Origin: Megalonaias nervosa
Taxonomy: Eukaryota > Mollusca > Bivalvia > Unionida > Unionidae
Direction of reading: 5' to 3'
Length of the DNA stretch: 64,000 nucleotides
NCBI GenBank assembly: GCA_016617855.1
Contig: JAECUM010004377.1
Coordinates: forward strand, 62,001 to 126,000
Shown: positions 37,098 through 50,380 of the stretch, one piece after another
How the letters are laid out: the number at the start of each line of letters is the position of its first letter
Numbering within the stretch: position 1 is the stretch's first letter
Position numbers and translations under genes: made by a program
Notes under the pieces: generated by a model
What the model was told of the DNA's origin: nothing
Database searches by the model: none
The model's input: the letters and a program-made list of their open reading frames with translations, nothing else

Positions 37098-38348
37098 CAG
37101 TAGTCCTCCTCTTATACGGCCACCTCTTCTGCACCGGGAAAATGGCCTTATAAGACAGGTGGCCTTTCCAGAGGGGGACTAAATTTTTGTGAGAAGTATA
37201 TGTAATGTACATAGTAAGAAAGCTCCATACTTCAAAGCATTTCATATCTTCATTTAATATCTTCGTTTAAAAGTAAAATTAGTTATTTAAAGGTTCTTCT
37301 TGTTATAGACTTATTTTAACTGAATATACATTAATAGTTCCTATTCTTGGCGTAAGCATGATATGCTAGCAGGTATTGTTGTCATGCACATTGCAAAACC
37401 ATTCAAAAACTTTAAATCTTGGTACATACATAATTCTCTTTCCATTTGCTCCATTTTCCACTGCTGCTGAATAACCTCCTTATCATTTACGACATTGTTT
37501 ATTCGAGTCTTTTCAACATAAAATTGTTTTATTTGAGTCTTTTCTACATAAAATTGTTCAGCAAGTCCCCCTCTCCACCTCTCCCGATGTCGTCGAGTAT
37601 AATAACCAACTTTCTTCTAATAATCATATGTCTCCGTTTACATGATGACATGTTAATGTTTGGTAATGATTTATGTGGATGTTGCGAACTGTATGCGATT
37701 TAGTTATGCAGACGAAACTTTTGTAGAGTGGACGAAATGCCTTTTTCGTAAAGGAAAGCGATAAACTTGTTGTCACATGATTTTTCGGTCTTTTTCTGGT
37801 ACTCTGTTTTGTTCAAGGTTAATTTCTCTGCATGTGTTAATGCACAAAATCTATTTTTAGCCTATGCTCACCCCATTATGATCTTGACCATTACGACCGG
37901 TTGTAATAATCAGAGAAGAACTTGACAGATTTGTGAAGCCCAGAACTCTATCATAACACTGTTGAGACCATTTCCTGTAAACGTCGGCTTTTATAGACAA
38001 TGATATAATACTAATCTTAGTGTTACATGTACTTTAATCAACACTTTTTTCAGTAACAGAAACTTGACATTGGGAGACAGGTATCGACGGTAGAGATGAT
38101 CTGATTACTTACCTTACGTCACAATATGAATTAATTATTGTTTCTTGGATACATTTGAACTAAAAGGTGGCCACTTATGAGGGGAGCATTTTACATTTTT
38201 GTACTAATATGCAGGCCGCTGGTCGCGTTAGAGGGGTGGCCATTCTTGAGGGGTACTTTTGAACACAAACTTGTTGGTGCCAAGGGATTCTGGCCATAAG
38301 AAGCGGGTGGCTGCTGGTCAGGGGGGCCGTTCAAGAGGGGGACTACTG
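37098..38348. mobile_element. pogo/Tigger-like non-autonomous element, copy 1
   Basis: TA-flanked (37096-37097 and 38349-38350). The left end is CAGTAGTCCTCCTCTTATAC and the right end, reverse-complemented, is CAGTAGTCCCCCTCTTGAAC. 'CAGTAGTCCCCC' is the terminal signature of Tigger/pogo-type elements, which insert at TA. Longer sub-terminal similarity includes 'GGCCACC' blocks. Internally it shares several hundred bases with the copy at 42424-44106 but lacks about 430 bases present there. There is no transposase frame. Confidence 0.8.
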
Positions 38349-38831
38349 TACAGTGTATGGAATTTAGCAACTTTAAACCTGATCATTATGCTGACCATTA
38401 AAACTACTTGGTTGACTTTCTGATCCAATTAAATATGCTAAACTTGCTGGCTCTTAATAGCCTGTCAAAGATTGTTTTCATGGATGTTGCCAATTTAAGA
38501 ACCACTAGGTGATAATTTTTAATTGTTAAAGACATAACTTGCAAGATTTTTTGTTAATGGTACATTTGGAAATACAAGGAACTAGTCTTAAATGATTAGC
38601 CACATATCTTGCGCAAAAAGTGCAATCTTTGTGTGGAAATATCTACCACCATTGAGCAGTATTTATCTCTGTCTGAGTGCTTATTGTCTATCATGCTTAA
38701 TGGCTAAGTAATTTAACTTTGAACCATGCAAATAATCTTTTCATTAAAATAAAAAATCAACACAAATGTATTGTATTTTAAGAGTATCTCATTATCAGCT
38801 AGTATGATTTTTTTTTTTCTTTTCCAGATAA

Positions 38832-41800
38832 ATGGTCAAAATGCCAGTAACGAGGTTTCATCCATACCATGGTCAGAACATTCGTTTAATGCATGATGAT
38901 ATGGTGGCATGTCGAGAGACTAGTTTTGCCCACGCCTTGACATTCAGTGAAAAACCGTTGAAACCCAGCGAGATTTTTTTGATAGAGATAGAGAAGAACG
39001 AAAGAGGATGGAGTGGTCATTTAAGAGTTGGGTTAACACAGTTTAATCCCACAGACAGGTTTTCACTTCCACAGTATGCTTTGCCAGATCTTGCAAATAT
39101 GGGAAAATCCTGGATATCAGCGATTACAAAAACACATAATAAAGTGTACACACAGAACCAAGACCAAGGCGACGGACAAACAAGTTTATATAAATCAGTC
39201 CTAGGAGACCAAGAAGTAATTCAGTCACCATCAGGAGCTTTTAATCGGAACTTGTTACTGCCTCTTAGTAGAATTAATTTGAGGAGTGATGGTTATTCGA
39301 ATAGTAAGCAAACAGACAATATTTTGCCTACTGATATTGGAAGTAGAATTGGTATTATGTACATAGTGGTTGGTAGCATGGCAGAGATGCATTTTGTTAT
39401 AAATGGGGAAGATCAGGGACCTTTTGCCAAAAATATTCCCTACCATGCTGGACCCCTTCATGCAGTAGTGGATGTTTATGGTACAACTAAGCAAGTCCGG
39501 ATCATTCAACTGTATGGAGGTAAAAGCAGTAGAAATTTTATTTTGTTCTAAGTATTCCTGATAATCATAACATATCAGGAATACTTATAGGAAATAACAG
39601 TATAATATTCAGACAAGAAGTCTTAAATAATAATAATTTTGAAAGAGTTTAATAGAAAACTGTTGTTTCATAGAAAGTTATCAGGATAAAAGATGGTGTG
39701 GTGTTTATGAATAACATTTAATGCATATCATTTGTAATGAGTGTAATGGACACAGACTGTACACGCATCATTCTATAATGGGATGGAGCTGTTAAAATTC
39801 TTGTAAATTAACTGGTAGCCAAAAAACTGAAAAACGTTAGCTTTTAATACAGTGTGGGAGGAAACACGCTCATGGTTACAACATACGAACCTGGCATGAG
39901 CTACATGCTGCTTATAAAACAAAAATGAAATGACCATTTACAACAGGCTGTAAACTTGTAAAGAGTACATTGAAATAAGCAAGTGTTACATTTTAAATAA
40001 ATTTTAAAAAATATGTTTAATTGCGCACATACTGCAGTGGTACTACAAGACAACAATGTAATTATCTTAACACATCAGTGCATTTAAAAGTCAGTACACC
40101 TTATTGGAAAGTAATAGTGTGCGGATGTAGTGATGCATACATTAGCTGTCTTGCTTTAGATAAAAATTACATGTAATGCATTGAGATAATCTGACATGTT
40201 TCTTAAATGGCCATTTTGTTTCTTCCAAACTTTAAAAAACAAAATGTTGGTAATTTGTGAAACACTGCATTCATTGTACTGTGAACTACATAATTTGAAT
40301 GACGATGGGTTTTCTAAAATATGCTGAATTCAGCATGTTACATTGTTGCATTCAGGTTGCAGGATTTGGTGATTTTTGCATTTCTGTAATTTTTCTCTAA
40401 CTTGCTCGCACAAAAATATGTTCGATGGATGGGATATATTGTACAAAAAGAGCTAAATTCTTGCACATTCAGTTGCATTTGAAAACATCCATGTAAATCA
40501 AAATTTTTCAAAAATTCAATGATAATAATAATTTCATTCTTCGTAAAGTGACAGAAATATTACTGTAGAGTTGCACATGCATGATGTAGTTTCTGCGTTG
40601 AGGGGTAGTGTGGTCTGTTTATGTGAAACCATTATTCATCTCATGTCAAGATAACAGCTATAATTTAAAAGGATTTTCCTGCTGAAAAGTTATTACCTAG
40701 TAAGTTTGAATTTAGGCACAACAGTGTGATTATGTTTAAATGCTTAAATCTTCACCACACCAGCCTTTTTTTGGAAGAGGCACTGGCAGCTGCCACTCTT
40801 TTTTGCAAAGTCCTGTGTGCGACTTGGATGTCAATATTGTCAACGTAAGTGGATGGTTTGATGGGGGGGGCTAAAAAACAAAAACGAAATTTTGCATACA
40901 AGTAAAATTTTTAAGAGGTGACCAATCATTAGTAGCTAGGATTTAACCAGAGAGAAAAATAACCAATGGAAAGTTTTATTAAATGAAGACAAAACTAATC
41001 GGCAATATACTTGTATATTGACAACTTACATTTGTGTAGTACACTCCACAATGTATTAAGTAATGAACATGTGTATGAAAAATCCATCAGTTCAAGTATT
41101 AGATCATATGTTTGAAATTCATGTATTAGTCATACCTCATTAGAAAACACAACACGTATATAAATATATGGTAGTCCTCTTTTCATCTGTATCCCATTGT
41201 CAACAAACACATGCCACTAAACAATTCATTGTGCCCAGTAGCACATGGCTTTATAGATGTTTACATGCTGCATGTATGTGTCCTTAAATTGGCCTAGATT
41301 TTGGTCAATCAAACACAACTATCATCTGGTGGAGTCTACCAAAGGGATGAGGCTCTTCAAAGGTAACTGAAAACGTGAACAAATTAAAAAGTTTAACAAA
41401 CATCTCTGCGAGATGTCCCACCTTCGGTTAACTCGACGGCCAGATATTTAAATTTAATTTGCCTTTTATACCACCTTTGATAGTGATCATAAGCATAAAC
41501 TTTATTCTTGCAAACAGGAAACTCTCATGGCATAATAAATGTTTTCCAATCACTGTCGAAAATGGAACAGTCAGTATGATTTCATTGCTTTTATTTGAGT
41601 TCGGTGCTGACACTTTTTTGATGAAAGGTCTTTGCTGTTTATTGAAGATTGTAGTTGGCTTGCTTTGATGAAGGTGCATATATCATTGAAAGCACCACTA
41701 AAGTCAATCTTTGGAGGACCAAACAAATGCCCATTTGTTAGTGTGGTGGCAATATCAAATAATTATAGAACATTGATTGGGACAGAATTTTGTTTTTCAT

Positions 41801-43135
41801 TTGCTGAGTAAGTATACAGAGCAATCGGTGCTTCAGATGTAATGAGTTTTTTTAAAAGTTTCCGCAAAACTATTTTTCTGGTACATTTTTCATTTTAAAA
41901 AAAAATTAGCTGTCATTTGGTCGATTGTAGTCTTTCCTGTTCCTGCCTTTAGAGGTGGTAGATTGTAGCTAGTCCGCTAGCATGACTATTTGAGTTATAT
42001 ATATTTATATCACAGCATACAGTACTAAAGCCAGACATGAGCATAAGTGGAATATGATATAACAAAGCACTGTTAAGATCATTTGTCAGTATGAACATAG
42101 GATTTGTTTATCTAATAATAAATTCCAGTGCATTTTATATCCAAGTTTGCAACTTTTTCATGGTGCTTTTGAATTTCTCCACTCCAAATCCAAGATTGTA
42201 TATAAAAGTTTTAACAGCCCCCAAAAAATGTTGTCACCCAAACAAATCACCAGATGGTATACTGGGTCACCAAAAAGGAAAAAAAATCACAGTTTGTGAC
42301 ATTGGCGAAGCCCAGCGTGATCCCTGCTTCAAGCATGCAGTATTTCCTCATATATAACTTTAAACATATAGTGTTCTGACATATGTTGTGTACCTAAAAC
42401 AAAACAAATTATTTCAGCATATACAGTAGTCCCCCTCTTATACGGCCACCCCTTCTGCACCGGGAAAGTGGCCTTATAAGACGGGTGGCCTTTCCAGAGG
42501 GGGAATAAATTTTTTGAGAGAAGTATATGTAATGTACATAGTAAGAAAGCTACATTCTTCAAAGCATTTAATATCTTCGTTTAAAAGTAACATTAAATAT
42601 TAAAAGGTGGTTCTTGTTATAATAATAGACTTATTTCAACTGAATATGCATTAATAGTTCTTATTCTTGCGTAAGCATGATATGCAAGCGGGTGTTGTTG
42701 TCATGCACATTGCAAAACCGTTCAAAAATGTCATTTAAATCTTGGTACATACATAATTCTCTTTCCATTTGCTCCATTTTCCCACTGCTGCTGAATAACC
42801 TCCTTATCGGTTATGATGTCGTTTATTTGAGTCTTTTCAACATAAAATTCTTTTATTCGAGCCTTTTCTACATAAAATCATTCGGCAAGTTCCCCTCCTC
42901 ACCTCACCTGATGTCGTCGAGTAGAATAACTGACTTTTTTCTAAAATAATTGTCTCCATTTACGTGATGACATGTTAATATTTGGTAATGATTTATTCGG
43001 ATGTTGCTAACTGTATGCGATTTAATTATGCAGACGAAACTTTTGCAGAGCGGACGAAATGCCTTCTTCGTAAAGGAATGTGTTGTCATGTGATTTTTCG
43101 GTCTTTGTCTGGTATCCTGTTTTGTTCAAGACTAA

Positions 43136-43175
<40 letters not shown>

Positions 43176-44138
43176 TGCAAAAATCTATTTTTAGACTATG
43201 CTGACCCTGTTATGATCTTGACAATTACATCCGGTTGTAATCATCAGTGTTGCCAACTACAAGACTGATAAAACAACTTTTCTGCATTTAAACAAAATAC
43301 CATGTGTTTTTTTAAAGGCAGCGATCTTGTCACGTGATTCATTAGTCGCAGTCTGGTACCCTAATTTGTGTTTACATTTCTTTACACTAAGGGAGAGAGC
43401 CAAAACGGCTTCGATATGTACGCAGATTTGATCTGAACAATAGCACCTCGCGGCCGTTAGGATTTGTAATTTTGACAATTATTGTCAGTGGTAATAGCCA
43501 CTAATTGTGAAAATGAACAAGCTCAACATCTTACTAAGGGAAGCCATAAAGACTATCAAACCATTTTCCCGCTGACTTGTGTATTGTACATCAATACTGC
43601 CACTTCTCAGCTGTTACTACTGTTCAATAATTGTAATCTTAACAATTATCAGAGTGAATAAACCGGACATCTCATGATAACACAGCAGTAAGGCTAATCG
43701 GATTATGTGTACTTACCTTTTTGTATGGATTAAAATTTGAGTCTTTCTCGGCTTTATGGAATAAATGTGGCTTCTCATGAGGCGTAAATGATATAATATT
43801 AACCTTAGTGGTACATGTACTTTAGTCAACACTTCTTTCAGGAACGAAAACCTGACATCGGGAAACAGAAATCGGATTACTTAACACACATTATGAATAA
43901 AATTGGTTCTGGATACATATTACAAAATAAAATGCGGCTGCTTGTGAGAGGTAAATTTTTTATTTTTGCACTAATATGCTGGCTGCTGGTCACGTTAGCG
44001 GGGTGGCCTTTCCTGAGGGGTACTTTTCAACACAAATTCGTCGGATTCTGGCCGTAAGGAGCGGGTGGCCACTGGTCAGGGGGGCCGGTCAAGAGGGGGA
44101 CTACTGTATATAATATTTAAAATGTACAGTATTTCAAC

Positions 44139-44207
<69 letters not shown>

Positions 44208-44554
44208 ACTTAAAACATGCAATATTTAAACATTTATGTTATACTTAACAAATGCAGTACAGTATTTCAAAATATATATATTGTACTGAAAACATCCAGC
44301 TTAAAAATTCAGAGATGAACTATAATGGTTTCCTTGTTGGCAAACATGAGTTACATGACCAAAATTTACATTCATATAGTTTAAGTTTTTTCCTAGCGAA
44401 TTTCTTACAACTATATTTTCTTTCTTTTGCAATTTCAGTGACTTCTCTTCAGAATGCCTGTCGTGATCTAATTCTTCAACTGATTCCAAAGGATGAGATT
44501 ACATCACTACCACTGCCAAACAAGATTAAGCAGTTCCTACGCTACGAGTTGTAG
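38832..44554 (+). CDS. NEURL2: Neuralized-like protein 2 (NHR domain + SOCS box), two coding exons
   Basis: Coding exons 38832-39519 and 44439-44554 join in phase 1 (donor GTAAAA, acceptor TTTTGCAATTTCAG) to give 267 residues; human NEURL2 has 285. Residues about 7-228 form a Neuralized homology repeat: TRFHPYHGQNIRLMHDD, SFAHALTFSEKPL, GWSGHLRVGLTQFNP, ALPDLANMGKSWI, MHFVINGEDQGPFAKNIP, and HAVVDVYGTTKQVRIIQLYG at the junction. Exon 2 encodes a C-terminal SOCS box (TSLQNACRDLILQL, LPLPNKIKQFLRYEL). In vertebrates NEURL2 (Ozz) is the substrate-recognition part of a cullin-RING E3 ligase acting on muscle beta-catenin; the role here is inferred. The acceptor just 5' of the ATG implies a non-coding first exon. 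A nearby in-frame Met at residue 4 is an alternative start. Confidence 0.93.
39520..42423. other. NEURL2 intron, left part, nothing recognised
   Basis: Nearly 3 kb of AT-rich intron. Open frames on both strands at 41428-41680 and one at 42091-42357 have no family resemblance. No inverted repeats are seen before the Tigger-like element. Confidence 0.5.
42424..44106. mobile_element. pogo/Tigger-like non-autonomous element, copy 2
   Basis: TA-flanked (42422-42423 and 44107-44108), with the same termini and orientation as copy 1 at 37098-38348 and long internal identity. It is longer because it contains a (GT)n run (43140-43172) and a segment at about 43245-43680 that copy 1 lacks. It lies within the NEURL2 intron. 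There is no transposase coding. Confidence 0.8.
44143..44205. repeat. (TA)n microsatellite
   Basis: About 30 uninterrupted TA units about 230 bp before the NEURL2 exon 2 acceptor. Confidence 0.95.
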
Positions 44555-45416
44555 CCCCGAGAAAAGATATGTTGAAATAGTTACATGTACCACGGCGTGA
44601 TGACATCGTATTTGACACATCTTGTTTAGATTAATTCATAATAATGGAAATATACAAGCTTAACAAGATCATAGTTGTGTCTCATTATAGGTTTGCATCC
44701 ATCACAGTCACATCCTGACATGATCTGTGACAGGACTATTTTACATGGATCAAGTTTATAATAATGTGGGAAATTTAACATTACAAGATAATTCCTGTGT
44801 TGCACTATTGGCATGCAATGTTCACAATGGTATTTTGCTATTATCATTGTATTTGTGATTGCAGACAGTTGTTATGCATGAATAATTATGCAAAAGTCAT
44901 CTTTATTCATGTTCTACCATTGATTTCTACCATGGCAAAACTTTTTCTCATAATTATAAAAAATCAGTTGACAGAGAAATATGTTTCTGTCAAATAATTA
45001 ACAGATGCTTAATGAACAGCTGAATCAGGTGGTTGGAGATTATATTTTTCTCCATTTTCTTTTTGTTTTTTTCTTGTCTGATGCACACTGCTACAAATTA
45101 AAATTTCACTGTGCTAATAAATTAGTGTTTCTACAAATTAATCCTTCCAATGAAAGTTCATGGCCTTGGATTCTATTACTTTATAATATTCTTCCCATTC
45201 AGGCACACAAATATGGATTCATCCAATTTTTTGTTTATTTTCATGCATAGTTCTACTGTCAACGTTTTAAAGTTGGTACAAAGTATATCATAACTTGATA
45301 CTTGCCATTATCTGTATGCAGTATGCTAAATGTATCCTCTTCTCCTCAGTGAACCTTTTAAGAACATATAGCCATTGCATGAGGCTTGATAATCATTGAT
45401 AGCTGTTGATTTTGTA

Positions 45417-45417
<1 letters not shown>
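44555..45417 (+). other. Probable NEURL2 3' UTR and polyadenylation signal
   Basis: Sequence after the NEURL2 stop. The first AATAAA that I see in a suitable position is at 45116-45121; a second lies near 45626. The extent of the UTR is inference. No other gene is seen. Confidence 0.4.

Positions 45418-45467
<50 letters not shown>
45418..45467. repeat. (AT)n microsatellite
   Basis: About 24 AT units, uninterrupted. Confidence 0.95.
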
Positions 45468-45469
<2 letters not shown>

Positions 45470-47049
45470 GCAACATAATCTCTAGGTGGGTAGGAGTGTA
45501 ATGTAAAATTTGTCAGTTTTTTTAATGACATTAAGAATATTTTTCAAGTCCTACCTTGCCTAAAAGTAATGATTCATCAGCCATGATTTCAAGACTGTAA
45601 GGACATTAGTTTCAATGTAATCCAGAAATAAATCATTGTAAATCCAATATGACCGAAATTAAGTGTGAATCAACATTCACTGCAGTAAATTTCTGCAAAA
45701 TAGTAGCTTCAACACAGATAATCTCCCTTTGCTGTTTACATATGACTGACTTTAGTGCAATACATCAAAACAAATTTTTTAAAATTTTAAGGTTAATTTC
45801 AGCAATAAATTCATGAATAGTAAATACATGAAGACTGCACTCTTTACAAAATTTTATAAAACATTTAGAATTTAAATATTCAGGTACAGTCCCACATCGT
45901 AGGAAACATGACCTTGACCTTAGAAATGGAGGCGTGCTATCATGTCAGGACAGATGATTAGCATTCTTTATTTTCGGCAAGGTATGATCTGTAAAAATAT
46001 TTTGAATGGCATTAAAAAAATTGCAAATTTCTAAATTGCATGCCCATGGTTAAACAAATCTCCATCATCTCTATGCTGCCATACTTTGTCCCACCAACAC
46101 CCAAAATCTGTCACACTAGGGTCAAGTCCCTTGGGGGTAAGAACAGATATAGAGCAGATGTTGCCTGTATATCTGAATTCATCTTTCTTGCCCAGTAAAT
46201 GTATATGAAGTGATATGGTGGGGGTCTCAAATAGTTCGAAGCTATGATCCTGAGGCCACAACTGGGCATGACCCATTGGTCTTATCCAAATCCCAATTTG
46301 ACATGTTGACACTTGTTCAGTGATCACACACATATCAATTCTTGTTGGTCTCATAATTTGGGAGATCATTTAAATTTGTGGAAAACAACCCATACCCCTT
46401 ATCACCACTGCAGGAGCTATATTGGTAAAATCATTGTCTAAATCTTTCATGCCACCTCTAGATTTTAAGTCTTTTCTTGAACAATGTTGGAGGAATTGTG
46501 TGTCATTATAAATACAAAAGGAGAGGACCTGTATGTGTTCATCAAAAAGTGTGGTGAAAAATAATTGCAGCTCCTAATGGATCATAAAATATTCACCTTT
46601 GAGATTTTTTGAATGAAATGCCTATCTGAGAATTTCAGCAAATACTTTACTCTTGAGGAAACACTTTTTTAATGTACAAGAAGATGAATCAAAAAGTATT
46701 AAATGAGATTTGGAAAGCCTTTGTCTCCCTAAATTTATAATAAAGTATGCAACCATATTTTATTTACTTTGTAATTCAGTAGCAAATACAACTTTAATTC
46801 TGTGTTTTCTGCAAGATTCAGATCAGATATGTTACCAAGATTTCAATAATTTTATCCCATACTAAACATTGGAAAAATTTCCACTTGTTATGTCTGATTT
46901 ACATCTACAAAGATCAGCATCAAAGCATCAAGCTTACATGTCAATTTGTTCTTTATATAACACTTTCATTAGTTCTACCTGCCATAGACAAGAAGGACTT
47001 ATGGAATGGTCTTTTGTCCATCATCCATCCATCTGTTAGCAAACGTTTG
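45468..47049. other. Intergenic stretch, nothing firmly recognised
   Basis: A 112-codon minus-strand open frame (46369-46031) is the only long one. It resembles no family that I know and no splice or promoter context supports it. Confidence 0.45.
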
Positions 47050-48720
47050 TAATTGCTATTCCTTCCAAGCTACTTGGAGGTTTGCCATGAATCTTTACAA
47101 ACATGTTCATGCCATGGTCTGGCTGTCCTTAATGAACATATTGCTGTCCAATATGACCATGACATCAGTCATCTATCGCTACTCCTTCTGAATCAGTGGT
47201 CGTATCAACATGGGATTTTCAGTAAAAGACGTGATGCCTAGATGGTCTGAAAAAGAAAATAATGCCAATCTGATATCCAATATGGCAGTCATCATCAGTC
47301 ATCCGATATCCAGTATGACAGTCAACATAAAGCAATATGGCAGTCATCATCAGTCATCTGATATCCAATATGGCAGTCATCATAAAAATCATGTTATCAT
47401 AGCTTCTCAACAGGAGGTCATATTGACATTGATTTTCTCCAATAGACTTCTTAAGATGTCCAGTTAGTTGTAAATGAAAATGGTGTTCTGACATCCAATG
47501 TGGCCATCTTGAAAATCTTGTTATTGCAACTTCTCCTAAATGGATAGTCATATCAAAATGATGTATACAGTACAAGACTTTTTTGATGTTGGTCTGGAAT
47601 GAAAATAGTGCTGATCAGATGCTATTATGGTTGCCACATCATCCATCTTCAAAATCTTCTTATTATTATTTTACTTTGCCTGATCACATCAGTTTGAGGT
47701 TTTCACTAAAAAGCGTCATGTTATGTCTAGTTGGACCTTAATGAAAATGGTGCCAATCTGATGTCCATTGTGGTCACAGTGAAGATCTTGTCATTACCAC
47801 TCCTGAATGAAAAGTCATATTGACATGATGGTTTCACCAGATGACTTCTTATGATGTCTAGTTCATCTTGCATGAAAATAGTGCTGATCTAAAATGGCTG
47901 CCATGGTGTCCCGCTTATAAATCTTGTTGTCGCTACTTCTGCTGAATGAATGGTAATATCAGCATCGGTTTTCACCAAAAAACTGTTATAACGCTCATTC
48001 TAAACAAAAGCTCTGCTGATCTGATGTCCACTATGTGGCCATCTTGAAAATCTTATTTAAGCTACTCCTCTTAGATAAAACTCATTTTGACATTGGAGTT
48101 TTTATCAGAAGAGTTCTTACGGTGTCTAGTTCATCCTAAATGAAAATGATTAACCCTCAATATGGCCACTATGATGTCCATCTTGAAAATATTGCTATCT
48201 CTTCTTCCAAACAGATGGTGACCGCTCCAGTGGCCTAGTGGTTAGACTGTCCACCTCGAATGTGGGAAGTGGCAGGTTCAAACTCCAGCTGAGTCATACC
48301 AAAGACTTTTAAAAAATGGTACTAACAGCTGCCTTGCTAGGTGTTCAGTATTAAGAAGTTAGTGTTAGGACTGGTTGGCCAGGTGTCAGGATAATGTGAC
48401 TGGGTGTTAGACATTACTATAAACCGCCACACTGCAGACATCATAGCGATATGACTGAAAATTGTTAAAGCTACGTTAAAAATCCAAATCACAAGCACAC
48501 ACACACTCCAAATAAATGGCTGTATGAACAAGGTGTTTTAATCAGTAGACTTCTTATGACACCTAGGTGGTCCTACATGAAAATGGTGTCAGTCTTAATC
48601 CAATATGGCTGTCTTGATGACTGTCTCGAAAGTCTTGTTGTCATTACTCCCCCTGAATGGATAATCATTATGACACAGACTTATAATAATGTCTGCTTTG
48701 TCCTAAATGAAAATGGTGCC
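47050..48720 (-). repeat. ~135-bp satellite monomers, inverted (array E)
   Basis: Reverse-orientation monomers of the family at 4850-6270 and 24530-26260. 'CATCTTGAAAATCTTGTTATT' anchors occur at about 47512, 47651, 47784, 47921, 48048 and 48187 (spacing 127-139), with 'CCTGAATGAATGGTCATATC' and 'TTCTTATGATGTCTAGTT' between them. The array is interrupted by the SINE at 48219-48506. Confidence 0.75.
48219..48506 (+). mobile_element. tRNA-derived SINE, copy 5
   Basis: Plus-strand, full-length. The head is 'CAGTGGCCTAGTGGTTAGAC' and 'GGCAGGTTCAAACTCCAGCT'. The central domain is 'GTTAGGACTGGTTGGCCAGG', and the tail is 'CGTTAAAAATCCAAATCACA'. It is inserted inside the inverted satellite array. 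Confidence 0.9.
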
Positions 48721-48939
48721 AATCTGACATCAAATATATCCACCAGTGCAACAAATTTGAAAATCTGTTATCACTGTAGAATATCAGATATGGTTTCAAC
48801 ATTCAACAGTTCACTGGAAGAAATGGTCTTGTCTTCAGTTCCTAGAAATTCTTTTTGCCCAGTAGATTGTCAGTTCCATCAAGGGACTCTTGTATTTTGT
48901 CTGATGAATATGATATCAACAGATACTACACAATGAAAA

Positions 48940-49965
48940 TATGTATGAAATATACCATGCCACTGTAATGAGATCCATTTATCTTGAGCCCTCATTAGTG
49001 GGAGAGTGTGACATAGTCACATTTCTGGTATTACTGAAAGCAGCAATATCAGCATTTTTTTTATGGTTTGGTTTTTGTGTAAGATGTTCCATTTGCCTAT
49101 AATTCTTCCACCATTCAATGGGTTATTTCAATATTTGTTATGATTCATTATTAGGCAGTATATAATGGGGTTTTTTTTGTGACATACTCACTTGCCCCAT
49201 TAATTTTGGAGTCAAGATCATTTTCATAGAGGGGATTAGGTTTAGGAAGTAGGTGTTTATTTGCCTGTTCTTCCTAAATCAGTTAATGGATTCTGTTCAT
49301 ACTTGAAATGAATAACTAAGCAGCAAAGACAATTCATAATAAAACAAACTTGTCTCTTTGACCTTGGAGTCATATCACAGTTATCAAAGAGTTGCATTTA
49401 GGTTTTGGTGACATTTTTTTATTTGCTTATCTTTCCTGGGGCCTTTGATGGATTTTGTTCATTCCTAAGAAGCAAACAGTTCATTCTATGACATGTTCAC
49501 TCACTGTTCTGACCTTTGTTTCAAAAGTAATGAGGTTTACAACCGTACTTTGAATATGGGTTCGATATGCAAAGTGACAGCATTCTTACCTTAATAACAT
49601 GTATAAATATTAAGTCATATCTCCGCTTAAAATTTTCTTATTTCGGAACCACTGGCTTTTCCGTTGGATGCAAATAGAGTCTGAGAGTAAACTTGTTTCA
49701 CAAATAATTATATGGTTTTTCTTGGTCCACAGTTATATATCGTAAAGTATGAGCACCAGATATTAAAAAGTTCTGAAAGAAAATATCTTTAAATACTTTC
49801 CTCTAATTTCCTGAAAAGTATACATAACTAGCTGGACCCATCAATTTATCCCAGTGCACTAATCTCATCTCATTTGTAGGCAACTTCCTTGCTAACTGCA
49901 GTGTGCCATTGGTCTCATTACATGCATATCTTGCAGAGAGAGATGTGTGAGAATAACAGTCCATT
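48940..49965. other. Intergenic stretch, nothing recognised
   Basis: Weak repeated phrases ('GTTCCATTTGCC', 'ATGGATT.TGTTCAT.CTT') at intervals of about 150 suggest an old repeat. No gene is seen. Confidence 0.4.
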
Positions 49966-50062
49966 ATTTATACTGGTGCAGGATATGCAAATCTCACCTG
50001 AGGGTCAAATGTTTATATATATATAACTTAGAGAGGTGGGGAGAATAACAATCCATTAAATG

Positions 50063-50380
50063 CAGTGCCAGATTACCAAATAGGCAAAGTAGGCACCGGC
50101 CTATGGGCCCCACACCTTTTAGGGGCCCCGCGACAACGGATCAAAATAATGCTGAATTGATTTACTCTTGAAAGAAAATTAATATTTAATAATTTTTGTT
50201 TAATTACATAATATGTTAATTTGTTTAATAACATTAATAATTGTTAATGTTTGTTTTGTGTAATAAAATTGGTTTATTAAAATTGTTGGTAAAATTAAAA
50301 ACGTATTAGGAGATAATTTGTGAGGGGGGCCCCGAGATTTTGACTGCCTAGGGGCCACCACAGGGTTTAATCCAGCACTG
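50063..50380. mobile_element. hAT MITE, 318 bp, perfect 8-bp target duplication
   Basis: The ends CAGTGCCAGATTACCAAATA and ..GGGTTTAATCCAGCACTG are inverted repeats. ATTAAATG flanks both sides (50055-50062 and 50381-50388). 'CAGTGC' termini plus an 8-bp duplication are diagnostic of the hAT superfamily. The sub-terminal 'GGGCCCC' blocks are also inverted. Confidence 0.9.

Noticed and set aside
37446..37703. 85-90-codon frames shared by the two Tigger-like elements (also at 42677-42949)
   Set aside because: They are shared because the elements are homologous; no DDE or DNA-binding motif is present.
46031..46369. 112-codon minus-strand open frame
   Set aside because: No recognisable family, promoter, splice or poly(A) context; likely chance.
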